This document shows, piece after piece, positions 26,168 to 34,409 of a stretch of DNA of 64,000 nt. Source of the stretch: Polyangium jinanense (lineage in GTDB: Bacteria > Myxococcota > Polyangia > Polyangiales > Polyangiaceae). The notes beneath the pieces were generated by a model. It was not told the DNA's origin and made no database searches. It saw only the letters and a program-made list of their open reading frames with translations. The stretch spans positions 248,001 through 312,000 of the forward strand of contig NZ_JAGTJJ010000002.1 of assembly GCF_028435365.1 (NCBI RefSeq). The letters run 5' to 3'. The translations under genes and the position numbers were made by a program. Within the stretch, counting starts at the first letter, position 1; each line of letters starts with the position of its first letter.

Positions 26168-27940
26168 TCAGCGCGCCACGGCCGGCCCCTGATTGCCCGT
26201 CGCGAGCTTCTCCGCGCGGTGCACGAGGCTCACGAACTCCTGCTGATCGGATTGCGTCGTCGCGGCCTGATCGGCGAGCCGCGCGATGTCCTTCATCGAC
26301 CAATCACGTGCGTGCGGGCTCTGCCGCAGCACCTCGGCGAACGCCGCGACCGTCGCGGCGAACCGGAAATCGCGCCCCGCCGCGTCGAACGAGGCCGCGA
26401 TCGCCCCGGGATCCATCTTGAACTCGCTCTCCGTCGCCGTATCCCCGGCGAGCGCCGGCTTGTGGCGGAGGCGCAGCACGATCGGCGAGGCCTTCGTGTC
26501 CTTGAGGACCACGTCGTAGATCGCCGTCACCGCGTGGCCGTTGCCGATCTCGCCCGCGTCGACCTTGTCATTGCGGAAATCCTTGTCCGCGATGTCCCGG
26601 TTTTCGTAGCCGATGAGCCGGTACTCCTTCACCACCTTCGGGTCGAACTCCACCTGGATCTTCACGTCGCGCGCGATGACCTCGAGCATGCCGGAGAGCT
26701 GGTCCTGGAACACGCGCTTCGCCTGTACCTCGCTGTCGATGTACGCGTAATTTCCGTCGCCCTTGTCGGCGAGGCGCTCCATCATCGTGTCCTTGTAATT
26801 GCCGGTGCCGAAGCCCACCGTGCTCAGCGTGATGCCCTTCTCCTTGTAGCGGCCGATCATGTCGAGGATCTGCTCGTGCGACGTCGCGCCCACGTTCGCG
26901 TCGCCGTCCGAGAGCACGATGACGCGATTGACGTGACCCTTCACGAGCGTCCGCTCGGCGAGCTTGTACGCGAGCTCGATCCCGCTCGCCATCGCGGTCG
27001 ACCCCGCGGCCGAGAGGTCGTCGATCGCGCGGAAGATCTTGTCCTTTTCCTCGATCCCGGTCGGCGCGAGCACCTCGCGCACGTTGCCCGCGTACGTGCA
27101 GAGCGCCACGGTATCGCCCTTCTTCAGTGAATTCGTGAGCAGCTTCAGGCTTCGCTTGGCGAGCGGGATCTTGTCGGCCGATTCCATCGAGCCGCTCGTG
27201 TCGACGAGATACACGAGGTGCACGGGCTTGCGCGCGCTCTCCGGCACGCGCTTGCCTTGTACGGCGACGCGCACGAGGTGATGGCCCTTCGTGAACGGCG
27301 ACGGCGCGGCGGCGAAGTGCACGGCGAACGGACCGCTCTTCGGGCTCTCGTAGTTGTAATCGAAGTAATTTAAAAACTCCTCGGCGCGGACGGAGGCGAA
27401 CGGCGGCAGCGTGCCCTCCATGATTTTTCGGCGCGCGATCGAATACGCTGCCGTGTCGACGTCGATGGCGAACGTCGAGAGCCGATCCTTCGCCGGGTCG
27501 ACGACCGGGTTCACGCCGTAATCCTTGTAATCCTCGGTGCCCTTCGGCTCGGGCGGCGCGACGGCGATCGGGGCGGGCTGCTGCGGCGACGGCTTTGGCG
27601 TGGCGACGGCGACCTTGCGCTCGACCTCGGCCTTCTTCATGGGCGCCGTGGGCACGATCGGAGGCGGGGGCGGGGCCATCATGGTGGGCGAGGGGTTCAC
27701 CACGGGCTGCTGCGCCATCGGCGCGGCCGCGCCGGCGGCCACGGGCGCGGCCTCGTCCGCGGCCGGCGCTGCTTCGGCAGCCGTGTATTGCTGCGGGTAG
27801 GAGGAATCGCTGACCGCCGTCGCGGTGGTCCTCGGCTCGGCGGCGCCTCCCGACGAGGCGGAGCTGGCGCTGCAACCGGCGAGGGTCTGGGCGAGGGTGA
27901 CGAGGGCGACGAGGGCGACGACGGGGCGGGAGCGCAACAT
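26168..27940 (-). CDS. von Willebrand factor A lipoprotein, YfbK type
   Basis: 590 residues from the ATG at 27940, with GGAGG ten bases upstream. Signal peptide and lipobox TLAGC; a Pro/Ala-rich spacer; the YfbK-type N-domain (STFAIDVDTAAYSIARRKIM; VRAEEFLNYFDYNY); a VWA domain with MIDAS DTSGSM and SDGDANVG; and a C-terminal DUF3520-like domain (TVAAFAEVLRQSPHARDWSM). Such proteins are outer-surface or periplasmic and probably bind partners through a metal. It lies 83 bp upstream of the ATPase gene on the same strand, so co-transcription with that set is possible. Confidence 0.9.
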   Translation of the reverse strand: MLRSRPVVALVALVTLAQTLAGCSASSASSGGAAEPRTTATAVSDSSYPQQYTAAEAAPAADEAAPVAAGAAAPMAQQPVVNPSPTMMAPPPPPIVPTAPMKKAEVERKVAVATPKPSPQQPAPIAVAPPEPKGTEDYKDYGVNPVVDPAKDRLSTFAIDVDTAAYSIARRKIMEGTLPPFASVRAEEFLNYFDYNYESPKSGPFAVHFAAAPSPFTKGHHLVRVAVQGKRVPESARKPVHLVYLVDTSGSMESADKIPLAKRSLKLLTNSLKKGDTVALCTYAGNVREVLAPTGIEEKDKIFRAIDDLSAAGSTAMASGIELAYKLAERTLVKGHVNRVIVLSDGDANVGATSHEQILDMIGRYKEKGITLSTVGFGTGNYKDTMMERLADKGDGNYAYIDSEVQAKRVFQDQLSGMLEVIARDVKIQVEFDPKVVKEYRLIGYENRDIADKDFRNDKVDAGEIGNGHAVTAIYDVVLKDTKASPIVLRLRHKPALAGDTATESEFKMDPGAIAASFDAAGRDFRFAATVAAFAEVLRQSPHARDWSMKDIARLADQAATTQSDQQEFVSLVHRAEKLATGNQGPAVAR

Positions 27941-28216
27941 GGCAGAAGTTCCTCCGAGTGGCGTTTCGCCCAAGGAACGGCGGCGTCCGGCGAACCTTAC
28001 AGGCGCCTCGCATGATCGTGTGCGGAGGCGTCCGGGGCGCTGGGCCGGTGGATCCGGGTCGCTCGGGGGAGTGTGAACGAAACGACGGCGCCGCCCCTGC
28101 ACAAGTCGAGCAGCCCTGGCGCAACCGGGGCCTCGAATGCCGGGGCGCGCCGACGATTCCACCTTGGCCTTCCCTTTGCAATGCGGCCGGACGAACCCTT
28201 TTGCGGAGCCAAACCC

Positions 28217-29527
28217 TTGCGATCTTCGCTTGCTTTTCTCTTCCTCGCGTCGTTCCTTCCCGCTTGCTCGGACCCCGGCCCCAGCGATTCCGGCACGGGA
28301 GGTGGTCCCGCCAAACCCGACGATTCCGTGGCGCTCGTCTGCGATCTCATGCGCGCCGCGTGCGAGCGGCAGGTCGCGTGCGGGCATCCTTTCGTCAACA
28401 ACACGCCGGGCGACGTCGATGCTTGCCTCGAAGCGCAGCGCTGCGAATCGGTCGCCGACGTGCTCACCTCGCCCGACGTCGTGGTCGACCCCGACGCCGT
28501 CGAGAGCTGCGCCGCGGCGATCGAGGCCGCGAGCTGCGGAGCGCTCGCCGCGCAGGGCCTCGGCATCGACCCTTCGTGCGAGCATTACGTCGTCGGCACG
28601 CGCGCCGAGGGCGAGAGCTGCCGCGGCGGCACCGTCTCCGATTGCGCCACGGGCCTCTCCTGCGTGTTCGAGGGCAACACATGCCCGGGCACCTGCACGC
28701 GCGCGCCCGAGCGTTGCAGCGAGGGCTCCTGCGGCCCGAATGCGTTCTGCGCCTCGGACGGCGCGTGCAAGGACCGCGCGGCGCTCGGCGAGGCGTGCGA
28801 CGAGACGCTCGTCGATTTCGAGAACCTGCACGACGACCCTTGCGTGGCCGGCGCCCATTGTCAGGATTCCGTCTGCGTGGCCGACTTCGACGCGGGCGCG
28901 TCGTGCGCCGGGGCAAACCTCCACGCGTGCGGCGAAGGCGCGGCCTGCCTCTGCGCGGACCCCGCGAATTGCACGAGCGACGCCGATTATGCTTGCCGCC
29001 CCGCGCGCGCCGAGGGCGAACCTTGCCACATGGCGCTCGATTGCGGCGAGGGCCTCTATTGCAACTTCGACGACGAGGGCCGCTGCTCGAAGCGCGGCGG
29101 GCTCGGCGCGGTGTGCGGCGATTCGTTCGGCGCCTGCCAGCATCCGCTCACGTGCGTCGACGGGACATGCGCGGGCGAGGCGCCGATCGTCTCCGAGCTC
29201 CCGCTGCTCGAAGAGGGTCAGAGCTGCGTCGAGAGCGGCGCCTGTCCGCTCGGTACGGCCTGCACCTGCGACAACGAGGGCTGCACCGAAAAGCGTTGCC
29301 TGCCGGCGCCAAGCCTCGGCGCGAGCTGCCAGGAGCAAATGCTCGCGAACGTCACCCCGTTCGCCTGCGCCGAGGGCCTCTGCGACATCCTCGCCGATTA
29401 CACCTGCGTGCTGCCCGCGGCCGCGGGCGAGCCTTGCGCCGTCGACGGCTTGACCCTCGCCTGCGCCTCGCTCGTCTGCATTGGCGGCAAATGCGCCTCT
29501 GTGGAACAGACGCGCTGCGAGGAGTGA
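28217..29527 (+). CDS. Large cysteine-rich lipoprotein
   Basis: 436 residues from a TTG at 28217 preceded by GGAG. This start gives a textbook lipoprotein signal (LRSSLAFLFLASFLPAC as coded). An ATG at 28181 would add 12 residues. The mature protein has dozens of cysteines in repeated units such as GESCRGGTVSDCATGLSC and GEPCHMALDCGEGLYC, similar to Dickkopf/EGF-like Cys-rich repeats common in myxobacterial surface proteins. Disulphide-rich and exported; binding partner unknown. It ends three bases before the stop of the convergent gene. Confidence 0.8.
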   Translation: MRSSLAFLFLASFLPACSDPGPSDSGTGGGPAKPDDSVALVCDLMRAACERQVACGHPFVNNTPGDVDACLEAQRCESVADVLTSPDVVVDPDAVESCAAAIEAASCGALAAQGLGIDPSCEHYVVGTRAEGESCRGGTVSDCATGLSCVFEGNTCPGTCTRAPERCSEGSCGPNAFCASDGACKDRAALGEACDETLVDFENLHDDPCVAGAHCQDSVCVADFDAGASCAGANLHACGEGAACLCADPANCTSDADYACRPARAEGEPCHMALDCGEGLYCNFDDEGRCSKRGGLGAVCGDSFGACQHPLTCVDGTCAGEAPIVSELPLLEEGQSCVESGACPLGTACTCDNEGCTEKRCLPAPSLGASCQEQMLANVTPFACAEGLCDILADYTCVLPAAAGEPCAVDGLTLACASLVCIGGKCASVEQTRCEE

Positions 29528-29530
29528 CGC

Positions 29531-30196
29531 TCAATCGTCGTCATCCTCGTCCTCGTTCTCGTCGTCCGGCTCGGGCATCTCGATCTTGAAGGGGGGATCG
29601 AGCCGCTCACCGTTCTCGGGATCGTACGAACCGAACCGGATGCTCCCCTCACCGGCATACATGCGTTTCGGCGATTTCCTCCACTTGCTGTAATCGATGT
29701 TCGCGCGCTCGCCAGGGGCGAGGATCGGCGGTTCGAGCGCGGGCAGGCGCGGGGTGACGGCGCCCCAGTCGACCTCCATCGTCATCGCCTCGTAGGAGGT
29801 CCAATCATCATCATCATGGTCGTCCTCGCCGGGGATGTCCTCCTCGTCCTCTCCATCGTCGAGATAACGCTGCCGGCGCCTCTCGTACACGAGGGCTCGC
29901 GCGGCGGCCGTGTCCGAAAGCGGCACGGGAGGTCGGTCGCCGAGGCGAACCTGAATGAAGGAATGCAGGTCGAGGAAGTCCACCACCTTCCCACGCTGGA
30001 CCGTCCAGATGCCGAGCGTCGCGCCGTACCAGATCGCGTGGTAAGCGCTCATTCCGCCGCCATTCTCGAGGAAGACGTCGAGGCACGCGCGGATGTGATC
30101 GAGACTGGAATAGGCGTGAAGCTCGGCCCAGCGAGAACCGCCGGGCCCGACGGAGAGCTCGAGGACGTAGGAGCTTCGATCTTGCGGAGGAGCCAT
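29531..30196 (-). CDS. Unknown acidic-tailed protein downstream of rsr
   Basis: 221 residues from the ATG at 30196 (MAPPQDRSSYVLELSVGPGG). The N-terminal 100 residues look like a compact alpha/beta domain (DHIRACLDVFLENGGGMSAY; IWYGATLGIWTVQRGKVVDF). The middle and C-terminus are strongly acidic (GEDEEDIPGEDDHDDDD and a final EPDDENEDEDDDD). No known family is recognised. It lies 56 bp downstream of the Ro60 gene on the same strand, so it is probably in the same transcript. An acidic tail could mimic nucleic acid or bind a basic partner, but that is speculation. Confidence 0.6.
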   Translation of the reverse strand: MAPPQDRSSYVLELSVGPGGSRWAELHAYSSLDHIRACLDVFLENGGGMSAYHAIWYGATLGIWTVQRGKVVDFLDLHSFIQVRLGDRPPVPLSDTAAARALVYERRRQRYLDDGEDEEDIPGEDDHDDDDWTSYEAMTMEVDWGAVTPRLPALEPPILAPGERANIDYSKWRKSPKRMYAGEGSIRFGSYDPENGERLDPPFKIEMPEPDDENEDEDDDD

Positions 30197-30252
30197 GCGA
30201 AAGAGGAGAGCAGATCGAGGGGCGAGGCACAAGATGCGCCCCGCCCCCGCGA

Positions 30253-31884
30253 TCACGCGGCCTTCCCGGAGGAGGCCTTCTCCATCTCCGCGGCGAAGCG
30301 GAGCAGGCCCTCGCCCCAGCCGCCGAGGATGTACGTACGGTCGTAGAATTCCGGCACGAGCGTGTCCTTGTAGCCCGCGATTTGCACCAGGAACACCTTC
30401 ACGTTCGGGTTCACGCGCTTGCGATACGTCGACACGAGCTTCGCCACGTCGATGTATTGCCCGCCCGCGCCCCAGCCGTACTCGCGGTAATGCGCCTTGT
30501 TCGTACCGTACAGCCCGCCGTGGCCCGCCTGCATGTCGCTCATCACGAAGATCGAGTCCCAGTGCTCCTTCATCCGGATCGCCCGGTCGAGGAAGAGCCA
30601 GATACCATTCTCCGTCGACTGACCGATGTCCTTCGCGAGCGCCTCGGCGCGCTTCAATTGATCGAAGATCGACGCGCCCTTGCGGATCGCGAACGTCTCC
30701 AGCTTGTCACCGAACACGCCGAGGTGACCCTCGTCCGCGCGCATACCCGCGAGCACGCCTGTCAGGTTGCCGATCGTCGAGACCTTCATCGTGCCCATCG
30801 CACTCGTCGTCGTCCCCTGCGCCGAGCCGCTGTTGTCCGCGAGCACCATCACGCGACCGCGGAAATGGGGCAATTCACCGAGCGACGTGACGAGGCACTT
30901 CTCGATCGCGTCGAGCAGCGGCCCCGGCGCCTTGTCCTCCACGGCCTTGTAGGCCGAGAAGTACCGGAAAGGCAATTGCTTGCCATCCTTCGCGCCCGCG
31001 AGGAGCGACGGGATGATCTCGTCCGCCTTGATACCCGCCTCCAGCATGTTGCGGATATTGCGCAGCATCGCCATGTGGCCCATGACCGCCATGGCCTTCT
31101 TCCACGCCGTGCGGTTCGAGCCGCGCGCGCTCACGATCGCCTCCCACGTGCGGCCCGTGTTCTTCGCCTCGCCCTTCACGAGCTTATGGGCCGCCTCGCT
31201 CTTCGGGTGCACGAGGTTCACGACGTCCACGGTCTTCGCCGCGTGGTCCTCGAGCCGGTACTTCGCGAGCCCGTACGTATCGAAACGCGTGATCGCGTCA
31301 CGCCACGCCTTCTTCAGCGCATTCGGGATCGGCTTGCCGTACCGGAACATCTGGTACGCGAGGCCGACCGCCGGCTCGTCCGCGCGCTTCACGATGCGCG
31401 GCGCATACTTGCGCACGAGGCCCGTGCCCTTCACGGCGCGGTGGTTCGCCGCGCGCACGAGGATGACCTGCGGCGTCGTGCGGATATGCTCCTCATTGCG
31501 CAATCGCGCCGCCTCCTCCAGCGTCGCCTCGGCGTCGTGCTCGAGCGCTTCGTCGATCGCGCTCTCGATGAGCTCCGCGGGCGACATCTTGCGCCACGCC
31601 TGCGGGTCGACCGCGTCGAGCGTCTCGCGCAGGTAATCGACCTCCTTGTTCGAGAGCCGGGACGAGCTCGCCGCCTTCACGGGACGCGCGTCCTTCTCGT
31701 CACGATGGTAATACATAGGCTCGCCGAAGAAGCACGTCGACGCCGCGAGGCGGAGGCGCAGGAGCGGCGACGAGAGGTCGTACGACACGCCGGCCATGAA
31801 ATTCAGGTGTCCCGAGGCCGGGGGCGTCTGGGACGCCGCCTTCGCGCGAGCCTTCTCCTTCTTGATGAAGCTGAAAAACGCCAT
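30253..31884 (-). CDS. rsr: Ro60-family RNA-binding protein (TROVE + VWA)
   Basis: 543 residues starting MAFFSFIKKEK. A helical TROVE region, about 30-340 (SPAELIESAIDEALEHDAEA; LVRKYAPRIVKRADEP; MGHMAMLRNIRNMLEAGI), is followed by a VWA-like domain with MIDAS DNSGSAQG (Asp350) and MSDMQAG. Ro proteins form a ring that binds misfolded RNA ends and Y RNAs. In bacteria they act with exonucleases in stress and rRNA decay. A sigma-54 promoter and palindrome upstream, and Y-RNA-like genes within 7 kb, support the call. The leader is about 170 nt and contains a hairpin RNA. Confidence 0.93.
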   Translation of the reverse strand: MAFFSFIKKEKARAKAASQTPPASGHLNFMAGVSYDLSSPLLRLRLAASTCFFGEPMYYHRDEKDARPVKAASSSRLSNKEVDYLRETLDAVDPQAWRKMSPAELIESAIDEALEHDAEATLEEAARLRNEEHIRTTPQVILVRAANHRAVKGTGLVRKYAPRIVKRADEPAVGLAYQMFRYGKPIPNALKKAWRDAITRFDTYGLAKYRLEDHAAKTVDVVNLVHPKSEAAHKLVKGEAKNTGRTWEAIVSARGSNRTAWKKAMAVMGHMAMLRNIRNMLEAGIKADEIIPSLLAGAKDGKQLPFRYFSAYKAVEDKAPGPLLDAIEKCLVTSLGELPHFRGRVMVLADNSGSAQGTTTSAMGTMKVSTIGNLTGVLAGMRADEGHLGVFGDKLETFAIRKGASIFDQLKRAEALAKDIGQSTENGIWLFLDRAIRMKEHWDSIFVMSDMQAGHGGLYGTNKAHYREYGWGAGGQYIDVAKLVSTYRKRVNPNVKVFLVQIAGYKDTLVPEFYDRTYILGGWGEGLLRFAAEMEKASSGKAA

Positions 31885-31928
31885 GACGAACCTACCGGTT
31901 CTCCGCTCGGCACGCGCCGCGCGGATCG

Positions 31929-32019
31929 AAAAAAACGCCCGAGGAGCCCGGGAGGACCATGGGCGGCGGGTTTGTTTCGTTGGAATCGAAGGAACCGCCG
32001 CCCTCACTGCCCGGGGCTC
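31929..32019 (-). ncRNA. Y-like hairpin RNA in the rsr leader (copy C)
   Basis: Between the rsr sigma-54 promoter and the rsr start codon, the minus strand reads CCCCGGGCAGUGAGGG then CGGCGGUUCCUUCG. GGGCGGCGG pairs perfectly with CCGCCGCCC, UUCG with CGAA, and CCCGGG flanks both sides of the internal loop. The element matches the hairpins at 36921-37008 and 38055-38143 in the string GGCAGUGAGG...CGGUUCCUUCG and in layout. It ends in CCCGGG-CUC-CUCGGG-CG followed by seven U residues, a plausible terminator or attenuator ahead of rsr. Confidence 0.6.
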
Positions 32020-32062
32020 GGGGGAGCGGCCCTCGCGAGGAGGGTGCTCGGGGCGAGGGCAT

Positions 32063-32078
32063 TGCAGCGGGCGTGCCA
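32063..32078 (-). promoter_or_regulatory. Sigma-54 promoter of rsr
   Basis: Minus strand TGGCACG-CCCG-CTGCA against the consensus TGGCACG-N4-TTGCW: one mismatch, with the correct GG-to-GC spacing. The predicted transcript start is about 12 bases downstream, giving a leader of roughly 170 nt for rsr. Confidence 0.85.
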
Positions 32079-32172
32079 GCGCCTCGTGAGACCGAGAAAG
32101 ACGGCGTTCGTGCGGGTTTCGTGGGAATGCGGCCGTCAGGGGAAGGAAGCGGAGCGCGGCGTGTAGACGGTT

Positions 32173-32188
32173 GGATAAATCATTATCC
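32173..32188. promoter_or_regulatory. Palindromic operator upstream of rsr, probable RtcR site
   Basis: GGATAA-ATCA-TTATCC, a perfect 6-bp inverted repeat, AT-rich in a GC-rich genome. It starts 95 bp upstream of the -24 end of the sigma-54 promoter. Related palindromes lie at the same distance before two RNA genes. It overlaps the stop codon of the histidine kinase gene. RtcR as the binder is inferred. Confidence 0.7.
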
Positions 32189-33613
32189 CACAGGAGCGTC
32201 GAGCTTTCCTTCGAGCTCGACCTCGAGGCCGCCATACTCGGACGGCCGGAGCGTCAGCCGGAAGCCGTGCAGCTCCGCGGCGCGGTGCGTGATGTGGAGT
32301 CCGAGCCCTTGTCCGTCCGGAGCGCGTGAACGCGCCTCATTGCCACGAAAGCCGCGCTCCGCGAGCCGCGACAGCTCGGCCTCCGGGATGCCGGGGCCGT
32401 CGTCGACCACGCGCAAACGGAATCCCTCCTTCGCAACGCGCTCCAGGATGACCGCGACGTGGCCGCCGGGGCGATTGTAACGAACGGCGTTGTAGGTGAC
32501 GTTGCTGATCGCCTGTTCGAGAAGCGTCACGTCGGCCGAGACGGTGACGGGCTCTCCGGGCACGGCAGTCTCGACCGACACCCCGAGCTGCTTCGCAATG
32601 GGCTTGTGCCGGCCGACGACCCGCTTCACGAGCGCTTCGAGATCGACCTCGCACCGCTGGAGGTTTACGTCCGCCGCTTCGAGCCGCGCCGTGGCCGCGA
32701 GGTTGTGCACGAGCGACGCCATGTAATGCGCCTCGTCCATCGCCGAGACGAGCGCGTCGACGTCGACGGGTTTTCCCGCGGCCGCATCTTCGCGCAAGGT
32801 CGCGAGGTGACCCTGCAGCACCGTCAGCGGGATCATCACGTCGTGTGTCGTATTGGCCAGGAAATGGCGGAGCGCCTGCTCGCGCCGATCCTTCTCTTCG
32901 AGCTGGGATCGAATCTCGCGGCCCGCCGCATTGAAGGCCCGCCCGAGCACGCCGATCTCGTCGTCGCCCTCGATCAGGACGGCGTCCGCGTACGTGGCCG
33001 ACGCCGAACGCTCCACGGCCTCGGTGAGCTTGCGAATGCGTCGGACCACCGGGCCCAGGGCGAGGAGCATGGCCGCGAAGACGGCGACCGTGGGCAAGAG
33101 CCAAATGTTCGATTCGGGCAGCACCGCGCCCCAGGTCGGATCGGTCGTCCCGCGGGCGAGCACGTATGCGCACGGGCCCGTGCCCCAGGGCATGCGCGCG
33201 AGGATCTCGACCGACGAGGTTGGCAAAACATACGCCACAATGGCGACGTCTTGCTCCCGGATGTCGCGCGCGAGCGCCTCGGGGATCGTAGGCGCGTCGG
33301 GGTTCGCCGAATGAAGCGATTCGTCGTAGGCATGTACGACCGCGGGCCGCGCGCCGCGGGGCCGCGGAGGTCCGGGCGGAGGACGATTGCCGCGTGGAGG
33401 CCCCGGAAGCCGGCTCGGCCGGAGTTCGCCGCCGAACGACGACGGGGCCGCCTCGCACGCCTCGCGCACCGTGGGCATTTGCCCGAGCACGAATTCCGTG
33501 AGGTTCTGCTCCGCGGCACGATGCTTCGCCGCGCCGTCGTACCAGAACAGCGCGAACGTCATCGGGACCATCACCAGAATGGTGGCGACCGCGAGTCGCG
33601 CGCGGAGCTTCAT
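32183..33613 (-). CDS. Sensor histidine kinase
   Basis: 476 residues from the ATG at 33613, overlapping the stop of the regulator gene (ATGA at 33610-33613), so the pair is translationally coupled. N-terminal membrane helix, a periplasmic sensor of about 130 residues with a Pro/Arg-rich stretch, second membrane helix (SNIWLLPTVAVFAAMLLAL), HAMP, H-box FLANTTHDVMIPLTVLQGHL with the phospho-accepting His, and ATPase boxes N (NVTYNAVRYN), G1 (VVDDGPGIP) and G2 (GQGLGLHI). The signal is unknown. The TAA stop lies inside the rsr operator. Confidence 0.93.
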   Translation of the reverse strand: MKLRARLAVATILVMVPMTFALFWYDGAAKHRAAEQNLTEFVLGQMPTVREACEAAPSSFGGELRPSRLPGPPRGNRPPPGPPRPRGARPAVVHAYDESLHSANPDAPTIPEALARDIREQDVAIVAYVLPTSSVEILARMPWGTGPCAYVLARGTTDPTWGAVLPESNIWLLPTVAVFAAMLLALGPVVRRIRKLTEAVERSASATYADAVLIEGDDEIGVLGRAFNAAGREIRSQLEEKDRREQALRHFLANTTHDVMIPLTVLQGHLATLREDAAAGKPVDVDALVSAMDEAHYMASLVHNLAATARLEAADVNLQRCEVDLEALVKRVVGRHKPIAKQLGVSVETAVPGEPVTVSADVTLLEQAISNVTYNAVRYNRPGGHVAVILERVAKEGFRLRVVDDGPGIPEAELSRLAERGFRGNEARSRAPDGQGLGLHITHRAAELHGFRLTLRPSEYGGLEVELEGKLDAPVG

Positions 33614-34281
33614 TCGTCGCGCCCGTCGCCCAGCCGATAGCCGATCCCCCACACCGTCTCGACGAACGCGCCACGCCCGAGTTTTTTGCGTAATCTCGAG
33701 ACGTGCACGTCGAGCGTCCGCTCGGTCCCGTCGCGCTCCGGATCGAGCACGCGCTCGGCGAGCGAGCCGCGTGTCATGGCTTCGCCCGGCCGCTCGGCGA
33801 GCGCCGCGAGAAACTCGAATTCGAGTCGCGTGAGCTCCACGCGCTCCCCGCGCACGGAGACCTCGCGCCGCCCGCGATCGATCCGGAGCGCGCCAACCTC
33901 GACGACGTCCCCGCGCCCGAGCGTGGGCCTGCGCAGGCGCGCACGCACGCGCTCGACGAGTTCCTCGGGCCAGAAAGGTTTCGTCATGTAGTCGTCGGCG
34001 CCGAGCCTGAGCGCGCGGACCTTGTCGGCCGTGTCGTTGCGCGCGCTGAGCACGAGCACCGGAACCTCGGAGAGCACGCGCAGGTCCTTCAGGATGTCCA
34101 TTCCGTACGTTCCGGGCAGCATCAGATCGAGCACGACGAGATCAACGTTGAGCAAGGTCTCTCGGGACAAACGCCGCCCCTCCTTCCACCAGGTCGGCTC
34201 GTAGCCGGCGTCGCGGAGTCGCTTGACGATCTGCGCGCCGAGCTCTTGATCATCCTCGATGACGAGCACCTTCTTTCCCAT
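33610..34281 (-). CDS. OmpR/PhoB family response regulator
   Basis: 223 residues. Receiver domain: EDD near residue 9, phospho-acceptor Asp in LVVLDLMLPGTYG, VLSAR, and Lys in YMTKPFWPEE. Winged-helix DNA-binding domain: LTRLEFEFLAALAERPGEAM, then DVHVSRLRKKLG, ending VWGIGYRLG. It is the first gene of a two-gene operon with the histidine kinase. No target can be inferred. Confidence 0.95.
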   Translation of the reverse strand: MGKKVLVIEDDQELGAQIVKRLRDAGYEPTWWKEGRRLSRETLLNVDLVVLDLMLPGTYGMDILKDLRVLSEVPVLVLSARNDTADKVRALRLGADDYMTKPFWPEELVERVRARLRRPTLGRGDVVEVGALRIDRGRREVSVRGERVELTRLEFEFLAALAERPGEAMTRGSLAERVLDPERDGTERTLDVHVSRLRKKLGRGAFVETVWGIGYRLGDGRDE

Positions 34282-34409
34282 CGTCCCCTCTTGTGGATCG
34301 CTTTCGCCGACGGCGCGAGCCCCATCGTAGCCGAGGACGGAAGGCGTGTCCCGGCACGTAAGGAATTCGTAAGATTTCGGATCTACATACGAGTCCAGGA
34401 GGAACGCGC

